A stretch of DNA of 64,000 nucleotides from Oceanobacillus indicireducens (GCF_014647195.1 NZ_BMOS01000018.1:1-64000), one strand, 5' to 3'; counted from the stretch's first letter, positions 44,327-52,656 are shown. Notes: generated from the letters alone by a model not told the origin. Numbers and translations are program-made.

Positions 44327-45175
44327 ATGCAGATTGTATCAACCATTAAGGATGTTAAAGCTGTTGTGAAAAAGTGGAAAGAAGAAGGGCATACAATTGG
44401 CTTTGTACCGACGATGGGATTTTTGCACGAGGGACATGGAAGTCTTATTACTGCTGCAAGAGAAGCAAATGAAAAGGTTGTAGTTAGTATTTTCGTAAAT
44501 CCAATGCAGTTTGGGCCAAATGAGGATTTTGATAGTTATCCCCATGACTTGGAGAGAGATAGTAAGATTTGTGAAAATCTAGGAGTGGACCTTATTTTCC
44601 ACCCAACACCAGAAGAGATGTATCCGCAAGATTTTTTTACGTATGTTGATATGTCTGTACTAACCGAAGAACTCTGTGGATTAAACCGTGAAGGTCATTT
44701 TCGCGGGGTATGTACGGTTGTCAACAAGTTATTTAATATTACACAGCCAGACCGTGCTTATTTCGGAGAGAAGGATGCACAACAATTGGCCATCATCAAA
44801 CAAATGGTAAAGGATTTATGTATGAATGTTGAGGTCATTGATTGTCCGACTGTTCGTGAAGAAGATGGTTTGGCGAAGAGTTCTCGTAATACATATCTTT
44901 CTCCTGAAGATAGAGGGGCAGCATTGATTGTAAGTGATACTATTTCCCTTGGCGAAAGCTTGGTAAAAGAAGGGGAAACAAATGCAGAGAAATTGATTGC
45001 TGCAATGGAAACGCATCTCAAAACAGAACCAAAGGCTAAAATTGAATATGTGAAGGTAGTTGATGGGGAGACGCTGCAGCCAATTTCAACTATTAGACCG
45101 GGAGTTTTAGTTGCTATAGCGGTGCATATTGGAAAAACAAGACTGATTGATAATTTTAGTGTTCGTAAGTTATAG
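44327..45175 (+). CDS. panC: Pantoate-beta-alanine ligase
   Basis: Joins pantoate and beta-alanine with ATP to make pantothenate. The 282 residues hold VPTMGFLHEGHGSLI (HxGH nucleotidyl-transfer motif), FVNPMQFGPNEDFDSYP, FGEKDAQQLAII and the KMSKS-like KSSRNTYLSPEDR. RBS AAAGGAG. It ends the pan operon; panD for beta-alanine is not adjacent, unlike the panBCD order of B. subtilis. Confidence 0.95.
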   Translation: MQIVSTIKDVKAVVKKWKEEGHTIGFVPTMGFLHEGHGSLITAAREANEKVVVSIFVNPMQFGPNEDFDSYPHDLERDSKICENLGVDLIFHPTPEEMYPQDFFTYVDMSVLTEELCGLNREGHFRGVCTVVNKLFNITQPDRAYFGEKDAQQLAIIKQMVKDLCMNVEVIDCPTVREEDGLAKSSRNTYLSPEDRGAALIVSDTISLGESLVKEGETNAEKLIAAMETHLKTEPKAKIEYVKVVDGETLQPISTIRPGVLVAIAVHIGKTRLIDNFSVRKL

Positions 45176-45202
45176 ACTTAAATTGAAAATGTACAATAAA
45201 AG

Positions 45203-45245
45203 AAAGGACATAACGTATAGATGATTAATCGTTATGCCCTTTTTT
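45203..45245 (+). terminator. Terminator of the pan operon
   Basis: AAAGG-A-CATAACG pairs with CGTTATG-C-CCTTT (one mismatch) around a 14-base loop, then a T run. Confidence 0.75.
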
Positions 45246-45394
45246 AACCAGCTCAACAGTTAATTAATACGTAAATCGAGAGTAACGGGACTGCGAACCC
45301 CAAGGAGGAAGCTGCACGTACGCTGAATAAAAGTAATTACGAATTTACTTTTTTATTTCCAGGTGTGTTGAGTTAATAACAATCAAATCCTTTG

Positions 45395-45423
45395 GTTAAG
45401 CTAGTATTAATAATAGCTTAACT
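45395..45423. promoter_or_regulatory. Inverted repeat upstream of the 90-aa gene
   Basis: GGTTAAGCTA and TAGCTTAACT form a 9-10 bp inverted repeat around nine bases, 22 bases ahead of the start codon. It may be an operator or a small leader hairpin. Confidence 0.4.
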
Positions 45424-45444
45424 AAAGGACTCTGAGGTGATGAT

Positions 45445-45717
45445 ATGTTACTGTCAGGAGAGATTATATCTGGAGAATTTGACGGCAATGCGAATGAGTT
45501 TTCTATACAAAAAGTAAAACACTTCACGACACAAACAACGATAAATGAAAAACAGTTAAAAAGTCTTTATCATTATCTGAAAAAACATCAAGATGATGCA
45601 GAAGGCCATGTCATTACGCTATATGACCAATTGCCTATCCGATTGAATCGGGAAGAAATAAGCCTACTTGCGGGTGACCTTGAAAAAGTGCAGGAAATGT
45701 ATCTTGACACATTCTGA
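45445..45717 (+). CDS. Hypothetical small cytosolic protein
   Basis: A 90-residue protein without membrane segments or cysteines, roughly two-thirds helical by composition (NEKQLKSLYHYLKKHQDD). ATG follows CTGAGGTGATGAT, a fair site. No family is recognised. Its last codons contain the -35 box of the perfect promoter that drives the downstream efflux leader, so its 3' end is constrained by that promoter. Confidence 0.6.
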   Translation: MLLSGEIISGEFDGNANEFSIQKVKHFTTQTTINEKQLKSLYHYLKKHQDDAEGHVITLYDQLPIRLNREEISLLAGDLEKVQEMYLDTF

Positions 45718-45732
45718 ATGACCGCTTATAAT
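45704..45732 (+). promoter_or_regulatory. Consensus promoter of the LmrB-like efflux leader
   Basis: TTGACA (45704-45709) and TATAAT (45727-45732) with a 17-base spacer, an exact sigma-A consensus. Such strength fits a gene held off by attenuation rather than by a repressor. Confidence 0.9.
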
Positions 45733-45750
45733 GAAGAAGATTTTTAATAA

Positions 45751-45862
45751 GAGGGAGTATTATTGAGAAAATGAGACAACATCCTAACTTTGAACCGATA
45801 ATTGAATATGGTCAAAGCCTCTGATTTGCGTTGCAGAGTGATTGGGATACGTCTGTCCTTTA
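45751..45862 (+). promoter_or_regulatory. Structured 5' leader element, copy X
   Basis: The RNA can fold as nested helices: AGAC with GTCT, ATCC with GGAT, then two side stems CTTTGA.../...TCAAAG and CTCTG.../...GCAGAG, followed by GTCCTTTATTT. The same helices, with compensating changes, recur in the leader at 52506-52620. A short start-stop frame, TTG AGA AAA TGA at 45763-45774, follows GAGGGAG, and a longer one starts at the overlapping ATG 45771. I do not match it to a known riboswitch class. Confidence 0.65.
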
Positions 45863-45940
45863 TTCATAATCATAATGTCAAATTATGAAAAAAGTTATAT
45901 ACCATACAATGAACTCTACGGATAATTCAATTCAGGTGGT

Positions 45941-45972
45941 GGAAAGGCGGCTCTGTTCTGTCTTTCCTTTTT
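45941..45972 (+). terminator. Leader terminator, copy X
   Basis: GGAAAGGC pairs with GTCTTTCC around GGCTCTGTTCT, then five T. It lies before the efflux gene, so it can cut the transcript prematurely. Confidence 0.8.
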
Positions 45973-46026
45973 AGTTTTAGTGAATGAGACCCCCCAATGT
46001 TTTTAAGGAGTACCCCTACTTTTGAC

Positions 46027-46056
46027 CACAGGCAGCTGCTTGTGATTTTTTATTTT
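46027..46056 (+). terminator. Second leader hairpin, copy X
   Basis: CACAGGCAG pairs with CTGCTTGTG (two G-U) and is followed by ATTTTTTATTTT. It stands between the first terminator and the leader peptide. Confidence 0.6.
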
Positions 46057-46083
46057 GAACAAACAATTGAAGGAGGAAGTTTT

Positions 46084-46107
46084 TTGCAAACTTTATTATT
46101 TTTTTGA
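46084..46107 (+). CDS. Leader peptide MQTLLFF
   Basis: A TTG-start frame of seven codons and stop after the strong site AAGGAGGAAG. Its product differs by one residue from the leader peptide MQMLLFF at 52731-52754, in front of the ABC-F gene. Conservation of a tiny peptide at the same place in two otherwise diverged leaders points to ribosome stalling control, as in erm and cat leaders. Confidence 0.7.
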   Translation: MQTLLFF

Positions 46108-46170
46108 TGGTAAAAAGTGAGTGAAATGCATAGATATACTATATTTTAAAAAGAAATTAGAGGTAAAATA

Positions 46171-47634
46171 ATGAGCAAAACAAAAGAAAAAACATATGAA
46201 TTTTTATCAGAAGATCCGAATGTCAAAACGTTGCCGCTTATGGCGGCTTTGATTATTGGAGCGTTTTTCGCGATATTGAATGAAACACTGTTGAATATTG
46301 CGCTCACGACATTAATGGCAGAGTTCGATATTACGCTACCAACTGTCCAGTGGGTTGCAACAGGATTTATGTTAATGATGGGGATTGTTATACCAGTATC
46401 TCCATTATTTATGCAATGGTTTACGACAAGGCAGCTTTTCATTGGGACGATGACGGTCTTTACAATTGGTACAACGATAGCGGCAATCGCGCCGACATTT
46501 TCCGTATTGCTTACTGGCCGGTTGATTCAGGCAGTCGGTACTGGAATGTTGATGCCGATTATATTCAACGTCTTTTTACTTGTGTATCCTCCACATAAAA
46601 GAGGGAAAATCATGGGAATTGTTGGGTTAGTTATTATGTTTGCACCTGCAATCGGACCAACACTTTCAGGAGTTATCGTTGATTACTTGGGTTGGAGATT
46701 TTTATTTATCTCTGTCCTCCCATTTGCTGTATTTTCGATTCTTTTTGCCTTGAAATATTTGGTGAATGTATCGGAAGTGACGAAACCGAAGATCGATTGG
46801 CTCTCCATTGTCTTTTCAACGGTAGGTTTTGGTGCAACAATATACGGATTCAGCTCGGTTGGAGAGAGTGAGGCAGGGTTTTTAACACGTGATGTTTTAA
46901 CTGCAATTATCATTGGGGTGATTGGAATCATTCTCTTTGCCATCAGACAATTTAAGCTGGAAGAACCGTTGATGGACTTGCGCGTGTTCAAATTGCCGAT
47001 GTTCACGCATGCAGTAATCATGTTCATTATTATTGTGATGACGATGTTTGCCTCAGAACTTATCTTACCGGTGTTCATGCAGGGACCAATGGCTCTTGCA
47101 CCAGCAATGGCTGGAATGCTGCTGCTCCCGGGAAGTATTTTAAACGGGATTATGAGCCCATTTATGGGCGCTTTATTCGATAAAGTTGGTCCTCGGGTGA
47201 TGATGATACCTGCGACAATTGTGCTTGCCGGGACGATGTTTATGTTCAGCCGAATGACAGCTGATACGCCGCCTTGGGTAATAATCGTTGGATTTATGCT
47301 CATTATGCTTAGCGTATCTGCAACGATGATGCCAGCTGAAACAAATGGGCTGAATCAGCTGCCGAAGCGATTATATCCGCACGGTACGGCTGTGATGTCC
47401 ACGCTGCAGCCGTTGAGCGGGGCAATTGGAGTTTCGGTATTTATCAGTATTTTAAATTCGAAACAGGCCAGTTATCTCGCAGGTGTTGCGGATCCTGCGT
47501 CTCAACAATCAATAACGCAAGCGATGGTTGTTGCAGTGGAGCATGTCTACTTTATTATCTTTATCATTACGATCATCGCAGTAATTCTATCCTTCGTTGT
47601 CTACCGCGCTCGGCCGGTTGAAGAAAATGTTTAA
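46171..47634 (+). CDS. Multidrug efflux MFS transporter, DHA2 family, LmrB-like
   Basis: A 14-segment proton-driven exporter of 487 residues. DHA2 features are NETLLNIALTTLMAEF in segment 1 (motif D1), QWVATGFMLMMGIVIP, and motif C-like GRLIQAVGTGMLMPIIF. B. subtilis LmrB (lincomycin and puromycin resistance) has the same length and similar wording. RBS TTAGAGG before ATG. The long structured leader with a stalling-type peptide suggests induction by ribosome-targeting drugs. Confidence 0.82.
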   Translation: MSKTKEKTYEFLSEDPNVKTLPLMAALIIGAFFAILNETLLNIALTTLMAEFDITLPTVQWVATGFMLMMGIVIPVSPLFMQWFTTRQLFIGTMTVFTIGTTIAAIAPTFSVLLTGRLIQAVGTGMLMPIIFNVFLLVYPPHKRGKIMGIVGLVIMFAPAIGPTLSGVIVDYLGWRFLFISVLPFAVFSILFALKYLVNVSEVTKPKIDWLSIVFSTVGFGATIYGFSSVGESEAGFLTRDVLTAIIIGVIGIILFAIRQFKLEEPLMDLRVFKLPMFTHAVIMFIIIVMTMFASELILPVFMQGPMALAPAMAGMLLLPGSILNGIMSPFMGALFDKVGPRVMMIPATIVLAGTMFMFSRMTADTPPWVIIVGFMLIMLSVSATMMPAETNGLNQLPKRLYPHGTAVMSTLQPLSGAIGVSVFISILNSKQASYLAGVADPASQQSITQAMVVAVEHVYFIIFIITIIAVILSFVVYRARPVEENV

Positions 47635-47698
47635 AAAAGGTTGACAATTATCTAAAAGCTATGTAGAGTATAGCTAATAACTTAATAAAGCAAATTTT

Positions 47699-47799
47699 CT
47701 TATCAAGAGAAGTGGAGGGACTGGCCCTGTGAAGCTTCAGCAACAGACATGAATATGTACTGTGCTAATTCCAGTAGCGTCATTATGCTTGAAGATAAG
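47699..47799 (+). promoter_or_regulatory. SAM riboswitch (S-box)
   Basis: S-box landmarks in order: P1 arm CTTATC, AAGAGAAGTGGAGGGACTGG, CCCTGTGAAGCTTCAGCAAC, then GTGCTAATTCCA and the closing GATAAG. With SAM bound the downstream terminator forms, so the methyltransferase gene is made only when methionine/SAM is low. Confidence 0.95.
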
Positions 47800-47817
47800 A
47801 AGAGTAGACACGATACT

Positions 47818-47862
47818 AGAATCCTCTTCTTATTTTCAAGAAGGGGATTTTCTTATTTTTGC
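47818..47862 (+). terminator. S-box-controlled terminator
   Basis: AATCCTCTTCTT pairs with AAGAAGGGGATT (12 bp with one G-U) around ATTTTC, then a T-rich tail. The 5' arm region can pair with GATAAGAAGAG of the aptamer end as antiterminator. Confidence 0.85.
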
Positions 47863-47978
47863 AGATATGAAAGTAGAAATCCTTTCTTCCCGCATAAATG
47901 CAACTAGAGCATTCGCCGTAAAAGCTTGGTGAAGACAGAGTCTTCTAATCAAAATATATAATGAAAAGGGGAAATACA

Positions 47979-49076
47979 ATGACGACACTTACGAAAGCGC
48001 CATTTCGAGCAGATCATGTTGGAAGTTTATTAAGACCCGAAAGCATTAAGCAAGCAAGAGCAGATTTTCAGGCCGAAAAGAAGTCAGCGGATGAATTATA
48101 TGCGATTGAAACAGAAGAGATTACCCGAATTGTTGATAAGCAGATTGAAGTTGGCTTAGAGGTTGTAACGGATGGAGAATTCCGCCGTAGATTCTGGCAC
48201 ACTGATTTCCTTGAGCATTTAAATGGCATAGAGGGCTATGTTCCAGAGCATGGTTATCGATTTAAAGGGATAGAAACAGAAAAGTACACAATTCGCAACA
48301 ACGGAAAAGTGTCATTCAATCCGAACCATCCATTTATTGAGGACTTTAAGGTCTTTAATAAAATTGTTGATGGTCGTGCAGTCGCAAAACAAACGATTCC
48401 AAGTCCGAATCAGCTATTCCACCCTGGCATGATGGACGAGACAGTTTACTCCGATATTGAAATTTATGCGAAAGATGTTATTCAAGCATATCGTGATGCG
48501 ATTCAAGCGTTTTACGATGCAGGTGTCCGTTACTTGCAATTGGATGACGTATACATTGCAGGACTCTCTTCTCCTGAGAAGGAATTCCCTGAAGATGGCT
48601 ACTCGAGAGAGCAATACATCGACTTGGCCCTCCGCGTAATCAATGGAGTGTTGGATGGTAAACCAGCGGATTTAACTGTCACAACGCACTTATGCCGTGG
48701 AAATTACCAGTCTGCATACATGTTCAGTGGTAGTTATGATTTGATTGCACCAACCTTACTCGCGAAGGAAAAAGTGGATGGATTTTTCCTGGAATATGAT
48801 GACGAACGTTCTGGGGATTTCAAAGCTTTAGCCCATATTCCTAAGGGTGGGCCGCAAGTGGTCCTTGGATTAGTTACTTCGAAGTCAGGTGAACTTGAAG
48901 ATAAGGAAAAGCTTAAAGATCGAATAAAAGAAGCGACACAATACATTCCCAAGGAGCAAATTTGCTTAAGCCCACAATGCGGATTTTCATCAACCCATCA
49001 CGGAAATAAGTTAACGGAAGAACAGCAATGGGAGAAATTACGCTTTATCGTTGAGTTATCAAAAGAAATTTGGTGA
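47979..49076 (+). CDS. MetE C-terminal-like methyltransferase, YxjG/YxjH type
   Basis: A 365-residue cobalamin-independent methionine synthase-like protein holding only the catalytic half. FRADHVGSLLRPE opens it; TDGEFRRRFW, QLDDVYIAGL, THLCRGNYQ and LSPQCGFSSTHHGN provide the zinc and folate/homocysteine ligands (His, Cys, Glu, Cys pattern). B. subtilis YxjG and YxjH are the same size and are also S-box controlled. The start is ATG 47979 after AAAAGGGG; an upstream ATG at 47961 overlaps that site. The methyl donor is unproven. Confidence 0.88.
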   Translation: MTTLTKAPFRADHVGSLLRPESIKQARADFQAEKKSADELYAIETEEITRIVDKQIEVGLEVVTDGEFRRRFWHTDFLEHLNGIEGYVPEHGYRFKGIETEKYTIRNNGKVSFNPNHPFIEDFKVFNKIVDGRAVAKQTIPSPNQLFHPGMMDETVYSDIEIYAKDVIQAYRDAIQAFYDAGVRYLQLDDVYIAGLSSPEKEFPEDGYSREQYIDLALRVINGVLDGKPADLTVTTHLCRGNYQSAYMFSGSYDLIAPTLLAKEKVDGFFLEYDDERSGDFKALAHIPKGGPQVVLGLVTSKSGELEDKEKLKDRIKEATQYIPKEQICLSPQCGFSSTHHGNKLTEEQQWEKLRFIVELSKEIW

Positions 49077-49151
49077 TACCAAAATGAGATAATCTTAAGC
49101 ATTTGGACGGTACACCTGTTATTTAACAAGCAGAAGACTCTCGTGTTTTAT

Positions 49152-49303
49152 ACACATTAACGGTCTGTAATACCCCCCACTCTAAACAAGAGGGAAAACT
49201 AAAATGTGAAGGTGGGGGATATACAGTCCGTAAATACCTGATTCTGTTCAACTAACATTCAGTGGGGAGGTAAGGAATCTCCCACTGAATGAAGTTTCAC
49301 TTT
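49152..49303 (+). repeat. Dispersed two-hairpin repeat, copy 4 (type A)
   Basis: Nearly the same as copy 1 at 5532: ATTAACGGTCTGTAATACCC opens it, GGTGGGGGATATACAGTCCG closes the first hairpin, then CTGTTCAACTAACATTCAG and a CAGTGGGGAGG...CCCACTG palindrome, ending GAAGTTTCACTTTAA. Confidence 0.85.
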
Positions 49304-49335
49304 AAGAATTATTTAATAGTGAATGAAAAAGGTCA

Positions 49336-49386
49336 AAAAAGCAAATTTCGAGCAGTATGTAGCTGCTGGAAGTTTGCTTTTTTTAT
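49336..49386 (+). terminator. Terminator ahead of yrrT
   Basis: AAAAAGCAAA...CAGC pairs with GCTG...TTTGCTTTTTT; a long stem with a few mismatches followed by a T run. Confidence 0.7.
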
Positions 49387-49421
49387 TGGTGGACATTACG
49401 TTTGGATTTTAATCGTAAGAG

Positions 49422-49450
49422 TTGTAACAATTATTATACTTTGTTAATAT
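49422..49450 (+). promoter_or_regulatory. Promoter of yrrT-mccA-mccB
   Basis: TTGTAA (49422-49427) and TAATAT (49445-49450), spacer 17. In B. subtilis the equivalent promoter is repressed by CymR; a confident CymR box was not found by eye. Confidence 0.5.
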
Positions 49451-49471
49451 CATAATACCAAGTAAATTTAT

Positions 49472-50146
49472 ATGAATGGTGTGGTTGGATTGGGAGAGCA
49501 GTTTAATCGTTTATTTGACGAGTGGGCAGCGAGTTACGATGATACGGTTCAGGGGGCTGATATGGAATATCGGGAAGTATTCAGAAATTATGAAATAATT
49601 CTTCAGAAGATTAGTGATCGTGCGCACGGTTTTGTCATTGAGTTTGGCGTAGGAACAGGTAATTTAACAAAAAAGCTTATGGAAAAAGGGTTAGAAGTGG
49701 TTGGGATTGAGCCTTCAGACAATATGCGGAAAATTGCCCAACAAAAACTTCCTAACACGAAAATTATGAAAGGCAATTTTCTATCCTTTCCCAGACAAAA
49801 TAAAAAGGTAGACGCAATTGTGAGTAGCTATGCATTTCATCACTTGACGGATAAGGAAAAGGAGCAAGCGATTAAACTCTACACAAATATATTAGACACG
49901 CAAGGGAAGATTATCTTCGGTGATACGATCTTTGAGAATGATAAAAAGAAAAATGAAGCCTATCTACAGGCGAAAAAGAAGGGTTATCATCGATTAGCAG
50001 AGGATTTGAATACGGAATATTACACGACCATCCCTAAGATGGAACAGATACTTCATCAGTATGGGTTTACAACAAGTTTTGAACAAATCAATGATTATGT
50101 ATGGATTTTGGAAGCGCAATTGAATAGAGAAGCAAAGCTCGCATAA
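49472..50146 (+). CDS. yrrT: SAM-dependent methyltransferase YrrT
   Basis: Class I methyltransferase of up to 224 residues. FDEWAASYDDTVQG, the SAM site VIEFGVGTGNLTKKL and VSSYAFHHLTDKEK match B. subtilis YrrT, the first gene of the operon that turns methionine-cycle products into cysteine. The ATG at 49472 lacks a good site; the TTG at 49490 (LGEQFNRLF) gives the family's usual N-terminus and may be the true start. The mccA gene follows after 34 bases. Confidence 0.82.
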   Translation: MNGVVGLGEQFNRLFDEWAASYDDTVQGADMEYREVFRNYEIILQKISDRAHGFVIEFGVGTGNLTKKLMEKGLEVVGIEPSDNMRKIAQQKLPNTKIMKGNFLSFPRQNKKVDAIVSSYAFHHLTDKEKEQAIKLYTNILDTQGKIIFGDTIFENDKKKNEAYLQAKKKGYHRLAEDLNTEYYTTIPKMEQILHQYGFTTSFEQINDYVWILEAQLNREAKLA

Positions 50147-50180
50147 GAAAAATGTCCGTATGAGGCAGGTGGTAGAAAGA

Positions 50181-51137
50181 ATGAATATCATACAAAACCT
50201 CAGCCAGTTGGTTGGGAACACGCCAATGTATGAAATCACTGCATATAATTTACCAAAAGATGTAAGGCTGTTTGCGAAATTGGAGTTCCAGAATATTGGT
50301 GGGAGCATCAAGGATCGACTCGGATTTTATCTCATTCAAAAAGCTATCGAAAAAGGGGAATTACAAAAGGGAGACACCGTGATTGAGCCGACCGCGGGTA
50401 ATACCGGGATTGGCTTGGCACTTGCTGCAATCCATTATCAATTACATGCTATTTTCGTTACTCCTGAAAAATTTAGTCAGGAGAAACAGGCCCTTATGCG
50501 GGCATTAGGCGCTGAAGTAATCAATACACCGACAGAGTTTGGGATGGCCTATGCAATAGAAAAGGCGCAACAACTTGCAAGTGTTCGTCCGGGCGCCTAT
50601 ATTCCTAATCAATTTTATAATGAAGATAATCCAAACACCTATTATGATACACTTGGGCCGGAAATTATAGCTGACTTAGATGGAAGAGTTGATATTTTTA
50701 TTGCTGGTGCCGGTTCGGGTGGGACGTTTACTGGCGTGGCACGTTATCTAAAAGAAAAGCAGCCACAAGTAAAGACAGTAATTGTGGAACCTCAAGGATC
50801 CATTTTAAATGGGGGTGACCCGGGTCCCCATAAAATAGAGGGAATAGGAGTAGAATTCATACCAGACATTATGGACCGGAGTCTATTTGACAAAATTTAT
50901 ACGATTACCGACGAACAAGCATTTGCCCGATTAACTGAGATAGCGAAATATGAAGGATTACTCGTTGGCAGTTCTTCCGGTGCTGTAGTAGAAGCTGCCT
51001 TAAAAGAAGCAGAAATCGCGGAGCCTGGAACAAATATCGTAACTATTTTTCCAGACAGTAGTGAACGCTACTTGAGTACGGGAATCTATCACGGTGAAAA
51101 CGTCCGTAACACTTCCGCATCAAAAGGAAGAGATTAA
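50181..51137 (+). CDS. mccA: O-acetylserine-dependent cystathionine beta-synthase
   Basis: PLP enzyme that condenses homocysteine with O-acetylserine to cystathionine, first step of reverse transsulfuration. The 318 residues have QNIGGSIKDRLGFY with the PLP lysine, PTAGNTGIGLALAA for the substrate loop and GAGSGGTFTGVARYLK for the phosphate. Context with yrrT and mccB separates it from CysK. ATG 50181 follows AGGTGG; an ATG-less extension to 50160 is possible. The mtnN gene present between yrrT and mccA in B. subtilis is absent here. Confidence 0.88.
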   Translation: MNIIQNLSQLVGNTPMYEITAYNLPKDVRLFAKLEFQNIGGSIKDRLGFYLIQKAIEKGELQKGDTVIEPTAGNTGIGLALAAIHYQLHAIFVTPEKFSQEKQALMRALGAEVINTPTEFGMAYAIEKAQQLASVRPGAYIPNQFYNEDNPNTYYDTLGPEIIADLDGRVDIFIAGAGSGGTFTGVARYLKEKQPQVKTVIVEPQGSILNGGDPGPHKIEGIGVEFIPDIMDRSLFDKIYTITDEQAFARLTEIAKYEGLLVGSSSGAVVEAALKEAEIAEPGTNIVTIFPDSSERYLSTGIYHGENVRNTSASKGRD

Positions 51138-51170
51138 TCAAATTTATTTAGGCGGACGCTACGAAAGCAA

Positions 51171-51275
51171 ATTCAGTGGGAGAAGGGCCGTCGACTAAAA
51201 ACGCGACGTCCTGTCGCAACGTCGACACTAGCACGTTCAGTGCGTCGAACCCCCCACTGATTGAAGTTTCATTCT
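51171..51275 (+). repeat. Palindromic repeat, copy 5 (type C), between mccA and mccB
   Basis: It shares only the outer arms with the other copies: ATTCAGTGGG at the left and CCCCACTGATTGAAGTTTCA at the right. Between them is a different insert, with CGTCGAC...GTCGAC and GCGACGTCCTGTCGC inverted pairs. It lies in the operon interior just ahead of the mccB ribosome binding site. Confidence 0.75.
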
Positions 51276-51293
51276 AAGGAGGGATAGAATAAG

Positions 51294-52424
51294 ATGAGAA
51301 AGAAAACGCAATTAATTCACAGTGGAGCAGCTATTGATAAAAATGTTGGCGCGATGTCGCCGCCGATTTATCAGGCAAGCACATTTAAGCAAAATGGTGT
51401 CGGTAATTTTACTTATGAATATTCACGGACGGGAAACCCTACGCGAGAGGCTTTAGAAACACTTATTGCTGATCTGGAAAAAGGGAAGCGTGGCTTTGCT
51501 TTTGCTTCTGGAATGGCTGCAATTGCAGCGGTAATGGATCTATTTCAATCAGGAGATCATATCCTGATTACTGATGATGTATATGGCGGAACTTATCGCT
51601 ACATGACAAAGATCTTAAATAACCGGAACATCGATGTAACCTTCACAGATTCAAGTAATTTGGGCGAAGTTAAAGAAAACATTCGCCCGGAGACAAAAGC
51701 TATTTTTATAGAAACACCGACAAATCCATTGTTGAAAATAACTGATATTGAAGCGTTAGCGGATATTGCGAAAGAAAATAACTTAACATTAATTGTTGAT
51801 AATACATTTAATACGCCGTATTGGCAATCGCCAATTGAGCATGGAGCAAACATTGTCATCCATAGTGCAACGAAATATTTAGGAGGCCATAGCGATCTTG
51901 TAGCGGGTCTAGTAGTAGTAGACGACGAAAAGCTTGGTGAAGCTGTACATTTTATTCAGAATGCGACTGGTGGTGTTCTAGCTCCCCATGATAGTTGGTT
52001 GCTGATTCGAGGAATCCGAACATTAGGGGTTAGAATGGAAGAAATCGAAAGTAATACGAGTGAAATTGTTGAATTTCTTGTAAACCATCCACAAGTTGGA
52101 AACGTGTACTATCCAGGTTTACCAGACCATCCGAATCGTGAAATTCATGCCAAGCAATCAGGTGGTTTCGGCGGGATGGTATCCTTTACGGTAGACAATG
52201 AAGAAAAAGCAATGGAAGTGCTCAATAAGGTAAGATATTTCACCCTTGCTGAGAGTCTGGGAGCTGTCGAAAGCCTTATTTCACTTCCGGCAAAGATGAC
52301 ACACGCCTCCATCCCGAGAGAGCGAAGAATTGAATTAGGGATAGAAGATGGTTTGATTCGTCTTTCAGTTGGTTTAGAAGATGTAAAGGATTTAATGGAG
52401 GATCTGCAACAAGCGTTAGATTAG
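51294..52424 (+). CDS. mccB: Cystathionine gamma-lyase / homocysteine gamma-lyase
   Basis: PLP enzyme that cleaves cystathionine to cysteine. The 376 residues are of the Cys/Met-metabolism family: YEYSRTGNPTREALE, FASGMAAIAAVMDLF, DDVYGGTYRY, ETPTNPLLK, and HSATKYLGGHSDLVAG with the PLP lysine near residue 197. RBS AAGGAGGG. It completes the methionine-to-cysteine route started by mccA. A 156-base gap containing a repeat separates them. Confidence 0.92.
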   Translation: MRKKTQLIHSGAAIDKNVGAMSPPIYQASTFKQNGVGNFTYEYSRTGNPTREALETLIADLEKGKRGFAFASGMAAIAAVMDLFQSGDHILITDDVYGGTYRYMTKILNNRNIDVTFTDSSNLGEVKENIRPETKAIFIETPTNPLLKITDIEALADIAKENNLTLIVDNTFNTPYWQSPIEHGANIVIHSATKYLGGHSDLVAGLVVVDDEKLGEAVHFIQNATGGVLAPHDSWLLIRGIRTLGVRMEEIESNTSEIVEFLVNHPQVGNVYYPGLPDHPNREIHAKQSGGFGGMVSFTVDNEEKAMEVLNKVRYFTLAESLGAVESLISLPAKMTHASIPRERRIELGIEDGLIRLSVGLEDVKDLMEDLQQALD

Positions 52425-52453
52425 ATATGGGAACTCTCATAACTTTTAGATAG

Positions 52454-52482
52454 TTGATTGTTTCTAGAAAAATAGGTATAAT
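52454..52482 (+). promoter_or_regulatory. Promoter of the ABC-F leader
   Basis: TTGATT (52454-52459) and TATAAT (52477-52482), spacer 17, about 350 bases ahead of the gene. Confidence 0.8.
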
Positions 52483-52505
52483 GATTACTATAAAATTTAA
52501 ACGTT

Positions 52506-52620
52506 AAGAAGGATGATTAGAAAATGAGACTACGATTCCAAACTTTGAACCAGTAACTAAATACGTTCAAAGACTCTGCTTGTTTGTGCAGGGTAAACGG
52601 GATTAGTCTGTCCTTTTTTA
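52506..52620 (+). promoter_or_regulatory. Structured 5' leader element, copy Y
   Basis: Homologue of 45751-45862. It keeps the order AGAC, ATTCC, CTTTGAACC, TTCAAAG, CTCTGC, GCAGGG, GGGAT, GTCTGTCC and ends in a T run. The second helix changed from ATCC/GGAT to ATTCC/GGGAT, keeping pairing. A tiny frame ATG ATT AGA AAA TGA (52513-52527) lies where copy X has TTG AGA AAA TGA, and a ten-codon frame starts at 52524. Confidence 0.65.
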
Positions 52621-52656
52621 ATCAACTTCATTTTTAATCTTACTCTGTTTTAATGA

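Noticed and set aside
46683-47303. Minus-strand open frame (206 codons) opposite the efflux gene
   Set aside because: Antisense shadow of a DHA2 transporter; no start signal or motif.
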